The position numbers and the translations under genes were made by a program. Positions 10,249 through 22,468 of a stretch of 64,000 nucleotides of DNA are shown piece by piece; the first letter of the stretch is position 1, and the number at the start of each line of letters is the position of its first letter. The notes below the pieces were generated by a model. It was not told the DNA's origin and ran no database searches. It saw nothing but the letters and a program-made list of their open reading frames with translations. Source of the DNA: Wurfbainia villosa (Eukaryota; Streptophyta; Magnoliopsida; Zingiberales; Zingiberaceae); the NCBI GenBank assembly GCA_025175895.1, contig CM046003.1, positions 50,028,335 through 50,092,334 of the forward strand. Direction: 5' to 3'.

Positions 10249-11667
10249 TGTTGGTGCAATCGACCCAGGTCACGATTGACCAGGACTCGAGCTTGGCTCG
10301 AGAGATATTTTGATGTTAGACAAAAACATATGACAATGTAATTGTCATGGAAAAGTCCAAGTCATGGGTACTTGGCATGGAAAGTCCAAGTGGGACACTT
10401 GGCATTTGGGAAAAGTCCAAGCATGAGTCTTGGCAAGGAAAGTCCAAGTCATGGGTACTTGGCATGGAAAGTCCAACATGAGTTGGCAAGGGAAAGTCCA
10501 AGCTTGAGTCTTGACACTTGAGAAGTCCAAGGGGTTTGGTATTGGTGGCGTAAAGTCCAAGCGGGAGTCTTGGCGGCGTAAGTCCAATGTGCCTTGGCGG
10601 TGTAGACACCGTTAGCATGACATAGCCGATGGAAGCACCTGAAGGCTAGCGCGATGGATGAATAAGTCATGGATGACTTGGAGGGATCCGAGAGGCGTGA
10701 GGCTGATGGAGGTGGCTAGAAGGCCTAGGTCTAGGCTAAGGGTGATCTAACAAGTATGGGGACACCATACTTGGGTTAAAACTTCATGTTTGAGGTGTGT
10801 CAGTCGACTGATGCCATGTGGCAGTCGACTGGCGTAGTCAACTAGGGTTTGACTACGGGAATTGCCCTAGCAGTCGACTGCCATAGGTGGGCAGTCGACT
10901 GATTGGCCGAGCAGTCGACTGATCGTGTGATCAGTCGACTGATGCTCGGATTTTAGGGCACAGAATGGAGTCTCACTCGACCGCTGGGACAAGCAGTCGA
11001 GTGATGCTTCATCAGTCGACTGATGTGTATGATCAGTCGACTGATGTCCTAGCCGTTGAATTTTTCCAGCGTGGATTACACCGTTATCTCACAGCAACAG
11101 TGTAATCAGTCGACTGATGGTCTCGAGTAGTCGACTGATCGACTTTTTCCAGCACAGGTTGAAGCTATAAAAGGAGCTCGTGATGGAGAAAAATGGATCC
11201 AATTTTTGAGAGCTTTAGGGGCGATTTGTTGCTGCAAATCAGGTCTCCAAGTGCTAATCAAATAACCAAGCATTCAAGCAATCAAAAGCAAGAGTTGTAA
11301 AGCTTTTCTTTACTTGTCTTTCATATAAATTATTGTAATTGCTTGTTTTAGTTTCTTACTGTTGTAAGATTACTTGTAAGGGGTTTCTCCGCCTCCGACT
11401 TGTGTCGAGAAGGAGTGTTTATCATAGTGGTGTGTGATTGGCATCGCTAGGGTTTGTACGAACCCAATCCGTGGAATAGGAATCTTTCGGTTCTGAACCA
11501 CGTTAAATAATTATGTTTGCATTGTTGTTTATTTCGTTATTGCTTTCATTACTATTCCACTGCGCGCTAACGAAATTGTAGAGGCAACCACGATCGAATT
11601 CCATCTACGAACGATCACACGATGCTATTCACCCCCCCCCCCTCTAGCTTCCAAACGATCCCTAACA
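10249..11667 (+). repeat. 5' LTR of element B
   Basis: Runs TGTTGGTGC to CCTAACA. It contains the GTCCAAG sub-repeat array (about 10350-10590), nine exact CAGTCGACTG palindromes (10801-11116), a TATA box CTATAAAAGG at 11165-11174 and a C run near 11631-11641. It pairs with 24488-25892. The primer site TGGTATCAGAGCC follows at 11670. Confidence 0.9.
10801..11116. repeat. Cluster of nine CAGTCGACTG palindromes in LTR U3
   Basis: Exact decamers begin at 10801, 10822, 10871, 10892, 10912, 10932, 11013, 11033 and 11107, with one-mismatch versions at 10993 and 11128. Each is a perfect palindrome with a central TCGA. Spacing is often 20-21 bp, about two helical turns. They lie just upstream of the TATA box, which suggests a dimeric protein-binding array (inference). 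The same decamer recurs in internal parts of B (near 14090 and 23710-23745). Confidence 0.85.
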
Positions 11668-11732
11668 AGTGGTATCAGAGCCATGGGCTCTTCTACGGAT
11701 TAACCGTCGGGAGCTAAAAGGCTAGAGGGAAG

Positions 11733-13400
11733 ATGGAATTCCAAAACAAGCTTGGATGGGACATCAACACTCCACTGCCATATGATCAAGAAGACTTTTC
11801 GGCGTAGAGAATAAGAATGGAGACATTCTTTATGATGGATATAGAGGATTAGTTCATCCTCGTAGAAGGTTTTGAACCTCCTCGGGATAAGAAGGGACAA
11901 GTCCTCAAGTTGAAGAAATTGACCCAAGAGCAACGACAAAAATTCAAAACCGAAGCCAAGGTAACAAAACTTTTAGAATATTTGATACCTAATGATGTTT
12001 TGTCTAGGCTAGGTGAATATCTTGATGCCAAGGAGCTATGGGACAAATTAGCCAAGTTCAATGAGAGGCCCCACTTGGCACAAGTAGAAGAAGATAAGGA
12101 AGAGGATGAAGAGAGTTCATCTTCCTCACGAGCAAGTGAGGAAACGGAAGTTGAAGAGGAGTCAACTTCCGGATCGGTGGAAGAAGAAGTTGAAGACACC
12201 TCCACCTCTAGGATTGAGGGGGAGGAAAGAATTTCCACTCCGGAGCAACAAGAGAAAGCTTCGACATCTAGTCAAGATGAAGAAGCTCCAATTCCGGTCT
12301 CAATTAACCTAGGTAACTCAAACACTCTAATTTTAAATAAAATCCATATATTGTGTTTTGAGTGTAGGGAGTATGGGCACTACAAGAGCAAGTGCCCAAA
12401 GAAGGTTAAGAAGACTCATCCGGCACCTAAAAGTCAACAAAGGTCAAAGGATGCTGGTTCTCCATCACCTAAAAACAAGGAGCACATCATTTGCTTCAGA
12501 TGTCGGCAACCGGGGCATTACCGAAATCAATGTCCTAGGGGGAGCAAAAAGACCCAAGAAGGAGCATCACAAGTAGGGGGAGCTACTAAGGCAAACCCTA
12601 TGATATATTTTCATAATGTTCATTCTTTAAATTCTAAGCAAAAGCATGCTAGAATTAATTCAAATAACTTTGCTATTACTCATGAATCAAAGCATGCTAG
12701 GAATGATAACTCTAGATCTATTTCAAAGAAGGAGAAATTTGAGACTAATGTCCCTAGAAATGTCATTCCTAAGGAAGCAATTAAGAAAATCGAAAACCAT
12801 TTAGGTATCAATCCCAATAAGGGTAGACATATGTCTAAGGTGAATGGTAATGCCCAAAAACCTAATCAAAAATCATTTGGGCAATTAGAATTAGAGAACC
12901 AAGCCTTAAGGTCAAGGCTTGAAAAACTAGAATAGACCCTAAATAAGATACAAAATCAATTTCAAGGGTCTAATGGTCAAAGTCAAGGGTCAAGATCTCA
13001 AAGTCAACATCTAGGACCTAAAAGACAAAAGTTAACCAAGGGCAATCAAGGTTTGAGTCACAAACCTAAGCCTAAGGTGGCTTACCATAGTGTTCCATTT
13101 GATTATGGAACACAAATTAAGTCTAGGAAGACCAAGGTCAATAGGGAAGTCATTCCTAGAGTTGACCAAGGTTTGTGCCTAGTGGCTAGGGTTTCTAGGA
13201 CACCTAGGATGGCCATTAAGAAGGTTGCAAGGGGAGTTACCTCTAGAGTCAACCTAGGTAAGACCACAATGACCAAGGCTAACAAGCCTAGGAGGGTCAT
13301 TAGAAAGGTATCTAGGGAGGTTATCCCTAAGGAATACCTAATTAATTCAATGAGCTCAAATATATTTTGGGTTCCAAAGAGCGTGATTGATTCACGTTAA
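11733..13400 (+). pseudogene. Gag-like protein of element B
   Basis: ATG at 11733 starts one reading frame that stays in register to the stop at 13398-13400. Three in-frame TAG stops break it (near 11805, 11850 and 12933-12935); the first two sit where Trp is expected. Parts in order are an N-terminal GWDINTP region, an EYLIPNDVLSRLGEYLDAKELWDKL gag segment (given here only as its position, about 11980-12055), an acidic Ser/Glu linker and two intact CCHC knuckles (CFECREYGHYKSKC and CFRCRQPGHYRNQC). A coiled-coil-like stretch and a basic tail ending SVIDSR follow. It is the best-preserved zinc-knuckle pair among the three copies and would package element RNA if translated. Confidence 0.85.
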
Positions 13401-14602
13401 ATGGATTAGGATGTGTCAACCTTGATTGGATGAGTAGTGAACTCAACCATGGTAAAGGTGGCATTTTAGGTTATTTTCAAGGTTATGGTTACCTTGGAAA
13501 TACATTTGAGCTTTAATCCTAAAAGATCTTAGGATGTGCCAATATATTTTTGAAATCATGAAAATCAATAAAATTGACACAATCTAGATTTAAAGGTCAT
13601 AGGGTGTCACTTTGATCTTTGGCACACTTTAGGAATCAATGTATCAAGAGAAGTGTGTTTAAGGTATAGAAGTGATACTCAAGTGTCACACACCTTGATG
13701 TCTTGCACTTACCATGCTTCATGTGTTTCACTATGTGTTTGCATGGAAGGAATGTCTAGGGTGGATTACATCTCACAAAACAAGTCTTTTACCTTGATTG
13801 TGTATTTCAACACTTAGAAAGGGTGAGATGTTAGGATTTTGAAATCATTGGATGTTAATATTTGCTAAAATAAAATAAAATATCAAAATACATTAACAAA
13901 TACATGAACATAAGCATAAAATCAATATATTCGATATACAAGATTAAACATGAGAAGATAAAATAAGTTGGATAAAGAAATCGAGATTTTAAATCATATA
14001 TCTTATCACCGATCGATGATCATCTTATCCGATGATATGATCGTCCGAATGATCGTCTGTCTCGTGACTCGATTTACATTAGTCGACTGATGGGTTACAT
14101 CAGTCGAATGATGGTACTGTTCATCGAGGCAGAGGATCATCAGTCGAGTGCTCGCTGAGCAGTCGAGTGATGATCTCATCGATCGTGATATTCTTGTAGC
14201 ACGTCACGAAGACTCGGCGATCGATTGCTCGGTCGGAGCATTGATCGATCGGCTCGATAAACCCGCTTAATAAGCGCGAGCGATCGTGATGTTGCACATC
14301 GATCAAGGCCACGATTTTATAACGCCGAACCGCTAGGGTTTGGCATCTTCACGCGGCGACCTCTCGTTTTCTTTCTCCTCTCCGATCGCCAACTTCTTCT
14401 CCGACCAGTTTTTCCGACCGTGTCGACCGCCCAAGTCCTAGGTTTGGTAGCTAAGCTCTTCCACTCGTGCTTTCACTCATCTCACAACCCTAATCTTCTC
14501 ATTTCCAGCGGTTGTTTCCTCTTTTCAATTAGGGTTCCGGCGTCCAAGTCTTCCGGCGAACTTTCCGGCGACCTTTTCAGCATTCTCTCATCATCCCTCC
14601 AA
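13401..14602 (+). promoter_or_regulatory. Spacer and promoter-like region upstream of the second ORF in element B
   Basis: Up to about 13640 this matches the post-gag spacer of element A; then the copies diverge. 13850-14000 is AT-rich. 14060-14290 has CAGTCGACTG-like and GATCG-rich strings. A TATA-like TTTTATAAC lies at 14315-14323, and a telo-box-like TAGGGTTT at 14334-14341. A pyrimidine-rich leader runs to the ATG at 14603. This looks like a plant core promoter and 5' UTR, suggesting the second ORF has its own transcript. Function is inferred from layout only. Confidence 0.45.
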
Positions 14603-15620
14603 ATGGCGCCAAAGTAAAATTTTTTTACTCAAAAAACCCTAATTTTTCCTTTCCATTGTAATTTATTATAATCTAATCGTGTATTGGTGCCCTTGCATTT
14701 CATATCGTTGCATTACATTCATATAGGAGATCCCGTAGAAATGATCCACCCGAGGGTGAATCACGATTGTACCAAATCATGTTGGTTAAGTATATCGATA
14801 GGGACTTCTTTACACGTTACTGTAGTGACGTCATGGACATATTTGCATATTATCATCTTATGAAAATTGTCTTATGCACACATGCCATCAATGATGATCT
14901 CCTTAAGGAGTTCTATCAGAACTTAAAGAAGGTAGACGATGACCCTACCTACACTACTCGTGTTGCAAAATGCGATTTAGAGTTCACTCCTGTGATATTG
15001 CAGGAGTTTCTTGAGTGTAAGTCATCGGATGACACCTTCATTTTCTACCCTACCTTTGATGCCCCTTTACCTGAGCCATTTGACCATATCTCTTTGGACT
15101 CCATGCATGAGCATGTTTTTGGTCATCCTCGTCCACCAGCTCAGAATTTATTTCCTATTACTGAGCTATCTGCACCTAACAATGTACTCTACAAGGTCAT
15201 TGTTGGGTATTTTCTTCCGATCGTGACTCAGGGTCTGGCTAAGATTCGGCCTCCCCATCTCTTTCTACTGTACGCCATGCGTAATAGATTAGACATAAAC
15301 ATTGCATTAAACATATTTCATTGCATTGTTCATTTCATATCCTCTGTACAAGGGAAAGTGCATATGCCTTATGGCCACATTATCACTGCATGGTTAGAGT
15401 CAGTAGGCATCAACATTCACAGGGGATCACTGAGGGAGCTATCTGAGGTGTACGACTGCATATCAGTTTGTAACTTCTCGTTAGCGAAGCTGCGGATGGG
15501 GCGTGGGCAGATGGAGTTGGCACCTCGACCTCCGCCCAGGGCACGTGGAGAGCCGCCTCTGGTGCCTAGAGCGGCTGCAGAGGACTATGAGGATCCAGAT
15601 GCTGCTGATGAGGAGGATCA

Positions 15621-17227
15621 TGTTGGGAATTGAATGCCCGCTAGAGGGGGGGTGAATAGCGTTGAGATCGTACGGTGATGGAAATCGTTTGCGTTCGTGT
15701 CTACAATTCGTGTTAGTGCACAGCGGAATAGAAATAATAACAATAATGAAATACAAACACAATAACACAAACACAACACACACGATATAACGTGGTTCGG
15801 AACCGAACCGGTTCCTACTCCACGGATCGGGCTCAAATGAGCCCTAGCGATGCCAATCACACACCACTATCAAATAACTCCTTCTCGGAACAATCCGGAG
15901 GTGGAGAAACCTCGTACAATAGTGATTACAACAATAATCAAAAGCTACAAGCTAAGACAATGAAATACAAAGCAATACAAGTAAAGAAAACACTTTACAA
16001 ATGCTCTTGGATGCTTGATCGCTTGGTTGCTTGATGTCAACTTGGAGACCCTGATTTGCAGCAGCAAATCGCCCCAAAAGCCTCAAGAAACCGATGCCAA
16101 AATCCTTCCCGTCGAGCTCCTTTTATCCTTGCGCGCGACCTGGATTTCCGCCTATCAGTCGACTGCCATAAGCCACCAGTCGACTGATGTCACTGTTGTC
16201 GTGAGACAACGGCTCGATCCACGCTGGAAAAACTCCAACGGATCTCTTGGCGCCGATCGCCAACATTGCGTAGCCGATCGCTAACGCCGTAGTCGATCGC
16301 CCGATCGGCTCACGGAGCGCTGTGCTCGACACTCGATCGGCAATGATCGCCATCCTTGGCGTGATCGACAGAGCCCACCGATCGGCCGCTAACGAGCAGC
16401 GATCGCCAGTGGTATTTTCACTAACCGAACTCAAATAACTCGTCGACGGCAATGAACCGCCATAATGCCAGTCGACTGCCAACCTCAAGAATGAGGTTTT
16501 AACCCAAGTATGGTGCCCCCATACTTGCTAGACCACCCTTAGCCTAGACCTAAACCTTCTAGCCACCTCCATCAGCCTCACGCCTCAGATCCTCCAAGTC
16601 ATCCATGACTTGTTCATCCATCGCGCTTAGCTTCCGTGTGCTTCCATCGGCTATGTCATGCTAACGGTGTCTACACCGCCAAGGCACATTGGACTTACGC
16701 CGCCAAGACTCGCTTGGACTTTACGCCGCCAATATCAATCCTTGGACTTCTCAAATGCCAAGACTCAAGCTTGGACTTTCCCTTGCCAACCCATGTTGGA
16801 CTTTCCATGCCAAGACCCATGCTTGGACTTTCCATTTGCCAAGACCCATGCTTGGACTTCTCATTTGCCAAGACCCATGCTTGGACTTCTCATGCCAAGT
16901 GCTCAAGACTTGGACTTTCCCAATTGCCAAGTGTCCCACTTGGACTTTCCATGCCAAGTACCCATGACTTGGACTTTCCCTTGCCAAGACCCATGCTTGG
17001 ACTTTCCCATAATCACATGGTCAACCCTGGTCAACCATCAAGTCAATTATAACCTGGGTCGATTGTATAAACAATCTCCCCAACATATTAACCGACATTA
17101 ATGTCAAACATCAATGTCAATCCCATGTCTAACATACTTTGTCAAACATACTTTGTCAAACATCAAAACATCACTCGAGTCAAACTCGAGTCCTGGTCAA
17201 TCGTGACCTGGGCCGATTGCACCAACA
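15621..17227 (-). repeat. 3' LTR of element C
   Basis: 1607 bp. The G run near 15643 is the complement of the C run seen in A and B. The TATA-equivalent is the complement of CTTTTATCC (about 16120-16128), slightly different from the CTATAAAAGG of A and B. The GTCCAAG array is at 16690-17005. At 17040-17220 it has a segment with TGTCAAACAT repeats not present in the LTRs of A and B. Confidence 0.9.
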
Positions 17228-19077
17228 ATCTCCCCCTTTTTGATGTTTGACAAAAACCAATCAAATCATGAGTTAGAACACTAACTCAAATCCCTTACCA
17301 ATTATCCCAAATTGGTAAACACTCACCAAATGTTCTCCCCCAAACATTCAAGTGAAAACGTAAATCAAAAGTTCTCCCAAACATTCTCCCTTTTTGAATA
17401 ACATCAAATTGGTTTTCTCTCCAAGGAGGTCAATGTCTCATGTCCCAATGAGATCTTACAATCTCCCCCTTGATCAAAAATACCTAGGATGCCTACCATC
17501 TTCCTAGTGATAAGTCCCATATCACTCAAGAGAGGCACTCCTATCTCACTCTCCCAATTTCCAAATTGGGTATCAAACACCCATCAATTTTCAATTGATA
17601 ACATTCTCCCCAGAAAAAAAACATCCATCATCCCAAGATGGATACCTCCCCCTAAAGGCTTGCTCCCCCTTGACCATTGCACCAACAATGTCCTTGGAAA
17701 GCCCCTAAGCCAATAGGAACTCTAAACCATCAAAATTAAGGTTCTAAGTTCAACATAGAACTTTTACTCACCCTAAATTTGATACTTTGACCTAACACAA
17801 CTCCTAATCCATATCCAATAGATTTTCACCCTTCATAATGCTTCCCAAAGCATATCCTAGGGTTAGGAGTGGTTAGGAACCTTACCATAGCTGAACATGG
17901 GCTAAACAAACTTATCTTATCACTCTATCACGCCATCTAATGGCAATGATCGTAGTAGAATTTCGAAATTCAACTATCGAATCAATTCAGAAAATCATAA
18001 CTAATTATACGTATATCGAAAAATCACTAAATTTGATACGTATAATATTTATGACTGAAACAATGGGTGAAAAATGTTTGAAAAATATTTTACCCATAAA
18101 ATAGTGAGTTTGATACAAAACTCAAAACCATTGAAATTTTCAATGTTTTGGCCCTATTTTGTATCAACTTCATCAATGGTGATTGCTATCAAAAGATAGA
18201 CTTCACCAAGGTTTTCTAAATTGATTTTAAAATGATTTCAAAACCTTATTTTGGATCATATTCCTTGGGCTCTAAGTACATGACTTGTACACAAGCTTTC
18301 CCAATGATCCACTAAAATTAGATGAGTTTTAGTTCATCTAGATGCAAAACTATGCACCTTGAACTCAACTCATATCCTAGCATCTCACATGTATCTAGGG
18401 TGTATAAATACACATACATGTCAATTGGATGTGAGATGTGGGTTTTGTTCTCCTAAACTAGGGTTTCATGCATTTTTCTAAGGCAACTTTACTTGATTCC
18501 CTTATAAATGGGACTCAAGTCATGCCATAGTCCTTAAATCAATTTTAATCAATTTAGATGCATGAAGATGATCATGGCATAATGATAGCAAAGTAAATCA
18601 TGGCCAATGATCATGATGTCATGGCATATGATAAAATTTAAAAACACATGACATTTTAAAACTTAATCCTAAGCATGATCATGACATTTAGATGATAAAA
18701 GTAAACATGATGTCATGTCATGGCATATGGCAAACAAATCATGGCATATAAAATATATAGGTATAATAATACCTAAATTTTAATATTAATTGCCATTTGT
18801 TGAGACTTGTTGAGATTTAAACATATTTTGCCATATTAACCTAATCTCCTAGTGTGCCAAAAACCCAAAATGGCACACCAACCTCTAAACCTAAATTGTG
18901 CCAAAATGATCATTTTATCAAACTTCATAATTAATATTGGCACATCCTAAAATCTTTAGGATTAAAGACTCAAATGTATTTTCAAGATAACCATAACCTT
19001 GAAAATAACCTAAAGTGTCACCTTTGTTATGGTTGAGTTAACTACCCATCCAATTAAGGTTGACACACTAACCCATC
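17228..19077 (-). other. Non-coding internal 3' region of element C
   Basis: Collinear with 5249-7115 of element A on the opposite strand, ending in the polypurine tract AAAAAGGGGGAGATT (complement of 17228-17242). No gene is supported. Confidence 0.7.
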
Positions 19078-20787
19078 TTAGCGTGAATCAATCACGCTCT
19101 TAGGAACCCAAAAACGATTTGAACTCCTAGGGTTACTTAGGTATTCCTTAGGGATAACTTCCCTAGATACCTTCCTAATGACCCTCCTAGGCTTGTTAGC
19201 CTTGGTCATTTGGGTCTTACCTAGGTTGACTCTAGGGTGACTCCTTGCAACCTTCTTAGTGGCCACCCTAGGTTTCCTAGAAACCCTAGCCACTAGGCAT
19301 ACCCTTTGGTCAACTCTAGGATGACTTCCTAGTGACCTTGGTCTTCCTAGACTTAGTTAGTGTTCCATAATCTAATGGAACACTATGATAAGCCACCTTA
19401 GGCTTAGGTTTGTGACCCAAACCTTGCTTGCCCTTGGTTGACTTTTGACTCTTAGGTCTTACTTGTTGACTTTGACTTTTGGACCTAGAAGTTTGACCAT
19501 TAGACCCTTGAAATTGATTTTGTATGTTCCTAAGGGTCTTCTCAAGTTTTTCAAGCCTTGACCTCAAGACTTGATTCTCTAATTCTAATTGCCCGAGTTT
19601 AGAATTTTGATTTTGATCATGGGCATGAGACTTTCTAGGCATATGCCTAGTCCATTTAGGTTTAAGACCTAGGTGATCCCCTATTTTCTTAATTGATTCT
19701 CTAGGTAAGATATTTTTAGGGACATTAGTCCCAAATTTCTCCTTTCTTGAAAGGTTTACCCTCTTGGCTCCTAAGCAAAATTCCTTACTTCTAGCATGCT
19801 CTTTATGATAAATAGCAAGACTATTAAAATTATTCCTAGCATGCTTTTGACTATAGGAATTAGAAAGAACATTACTAAAATGTACCTTAGGGTTAGCCTT
19901 AGCTCCCTACATGTGAAGCTCCATTTTGCCCTTCTTTTCCCCTTTGGGCATTGACTCCTATAGTGCCCCTTTGATGGCACTTGAAACAAATGATGTGCTC
20001 TTTGCTTCTTTGACTTTGGGCACCGACTTCCTTGATTTTTGGCACTGTGGAGTCTTCTTGACCCGCTTAGGACACTTACTCTTGTAATGTCCTTGCTCTC
20101 TACACTCAAAGCAGATAATATGAATTTTATCATTATTTGAAATGCTCGAGTTACCTAGATCCGTGATAGGTGCGGAGTTGAATTTTGGGCTTCTTCATCT
20201 TGACCGGATGTTGAAGCTTCTGGTATTGCTCCGGTGTTGAGGATGGCCTCTCCTCCTCAATTCTAGAAGTGGATGCTTCTTCCACTTCCTCCACCAACCC
20301 GAAATTGACTCCTATCAACTTCCGATTCTACTTCCTCTTCCTCTTTGGATGTTGATGATCTCTCAACCTCCAAGTCCTCACTTCCTTGTGAGGATGATGC
20401 ATTTGCCTCTTCGGTCTCTTCCTCTTGGACCATGAATGGGCTTTCATGGAGCTTTGCCAAATCGCTCCATAGCTCTTTAGCATCCATGCATTCACCTAGG
20501 CTACACAAGAATTCATTTGGAATTAAATCAAAAATAAATTTGATTACCTTCTTGTTTTTCTCGAATCTTTGGAGTTGATCTTCACTCCATCTCTTTTTCT
20601 TGAGGAAGCCACCTTTTGATCCTCTGGGATACTCAAATCCTTCCATTAATAGAGACCATTCCTCAAGGTCTCTCATCATCAAAAACTCTTCAATTCTCGC
20701 CTTCCAAGAATTGAAACCTTCTCGTCCATAGAATGAATAAGGGACCGGTGTGTTGATATCCCATCCTAATTGATCTTGGACTTCCAT
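19078..20787 (-). pseudogene. Gag-like protein of element C
   Basis: The minus-strand ATG at 20785-20787 begins an open 174-codon N-terminal frame (20787-20263) with the LGWDINTPVPYSFYG motif, a basic middle and LIPNEFLCSLGECMDAKELW, then an acidic linker. Frameshifts follow. The zinc-knuckle region is at about 20125-19930, where the first knuckle (CREQGHYKSKCPKR-like) and the second are split between frames. The coiled coil and basic tail are at 19642-19316 and 19293-19078, ending SVIDSR. The intact N-terminus makes this the best reference for the gag start of the family. The domain resembles the Copia-type gag (UBN2/DUF4219 class) by general look; that is moderate confidence. Confidence 0.8.
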
Positions 20788-20844
20788 CTTTTACCCTCTA
20801 GCTTCTAAGCCTAGCTCCCGGCGTTTAGTCCGTAGAAGAGCCCC

Positions 20845-20858
20845 GGGCTCTGATACCA
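20845..20858 (-). other. Primer binding site of element C
   Basis: Complement of GGGCTCTGATACCA, that is TGGTATCAGAGCCC on the minus strand, two bases inside the 5' LTR. Matches initiator tRNA-Met. Confidence 0.85.
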
Positions 20859-20860
20859 CT

Positions 20861-22468
20861 TGTTGGGAATTGAATGCCCGCTAGAGGGGGGGTGAATAGC
20901 GTTGAGATCGTACGGTGATGGAAATCGTTTGCGTTCGTGTCTACAATTCGTGTTAGTGCACAGCGGAATAGAAATAATAACAATAATGAAATACAAACAC
21001 AATAACACAAACACAACACACACGATATAACGTGGTTCGGAACCGAACCGGTTCCTACTCCACGGATCGGGCTCAAATGAGCCCTAGCGATGCCAATCAC
21101 ACACCACTATCAAATAACTCCTTCTCGGAACAATCCGGAGGTGGAGAAACCTCGCATAATAGTGATTACAACAATAATCAAAAGCTACAAGCTAAGACAA
21201 TGAAATACAAAGCAATACAAGTAAAGAAAACACTTTACAAATGCTCTTGGATGCTTGATCGCTTGATGTCAACTTGGAGACCCTGATTTGCAGCAGCAAA
21301 TCGCCCCAAAAGCCTCAAGAAACCGATGCCAAAATCCTTCCCGTCGAGCTCCTTTTATCCTTGCGCGCGACCTGGATTTCCGCCTATCAGTCGACTGCCA
21401 TAAGCCACCAGTCGACTGATGTCACTGTTGTCGTGAGACAACGGCTCGATCCTGTTGGAAAAACTCCAGCGGATCTCTTGGCGATCGGCGCCAACATTGG
21501 CGATCGGCTAACGCCCGTCGTCGCCCGCCGATCGACTACGGAGCGTCTGTGCTCGACACTCGAGGCGGTCTGCCATCCTTAGCGATCGACAGAGCCACCA
21601 CCGATCGGCTAAGCCCGAATGAGCGATCATTGCCAGGGTATTTTCAGCCCCAATCTGGCAGTCGAACTCAAGTCGACTCACGGCAGTCGAACCGGCCATA
21701 ATGCCAGTCGACTGCCAACCTCAAGAATGAGGTTTTAACCCAAGTATGGTGCCCCCATACTTGCTAGACCACCCTTAGCCTAGACCTAAACCTTCTAGCC
21801 ACCTCCATCAGCCTCACGCCTCTCAGATCCCTCCAAGTCATCCATGACTTGTTCATCCATCGCGCTAGCTTCCAGGTGCTTCCATCGGCTATGTCATGCT
21901 AACGGTGTCTACACCGCCAAGGCACATTGGACTTACGCCGCCAAGACTCCGCTTGGACTTTACGCCGCCAATATCAATCCCCTTGGACTTCTCAAATGCC
22001 AAGACTCAAGCTTGGACTTTCCCTTGCCAACCCATGTTGGACTTTCCATGCCAAGACCCATGCTTGGACTTTCCATTTGCCAAGACCCATGCTTGGACTT
22101 CTCATTTGCCAAGACCCATGCTTGGACTTCTCATGCCAAGTGCTCAAGACTTGGACTTTCCCAATTGCCAAGTGTCCCACTTGGACTTTCCATGCCAAGT
22201 ACCCATGACTTGGACTTTCCCTTGCCAAGACCCATGCTTGGACTTTCCCATAATCACATGGTCAACCCTGGTCAACCATCAAGTCAATTATAACCTGGGT
22301 CGATTGTATAAACAATCTCCCCAACATATTAACCGACATTAATGTCAAACATCAATGTCAATCCCATGTCTAACATACTTTGTCAAACATACTTTGTCAA
22401 ACATCAAAACATCACTCGAGTCAAACTCGAGTCCTGGTCAATCGTGACCTGGGCCGATTGCACCAACA
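20861..22468 (-). repeat. 5' LTR of element C
   Basis: 1608 bp, pairing with 15621-17227. Outside one 250-bp zone only a few differences are seen: an 8-bp TTGGTTGC-type difference near 16020 versus 21261, and GTACAA versus GCATAA near 15913 versus 21153. This indicates a recent insertion. Confidence 0.9.

Larger units (their letters stand above)
15621..22468 (-). mobile_element. Gag-only LTR retrotransposon element C, nested in element B
   Basis: Exact TSD GATCA at 15616-15620 and 22469-22473. On the plus strand it starts TGTTGGGAATTG and ends GCACCAACA, so it lies in the minus orientation. LTRs are 15621-17227 and 20861-22468, nearly identical except at about 16220-16480 versus 21450-21710. 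The primer site is at 20845-20858, the polypurine tract at 17228-17242, and only a gag is encoded. It inserted inside the second ORF of B and is therefore younger than B. Confidence 0.92.

Noticed and set aside
14121..14312. Minus-strand open frame in the GATCG-rich part of element B
   Set aside because: Overlaps palindrome-derived low-complexity sequence and the promoter-like region of the second ORF; no domain.
16690..17005. CRISPR-like spacing of repeats
   Set aside because: Units are imperfect, 'spacers' are also repetitive, and the array lies in LTRs of a plant retrotransposon.
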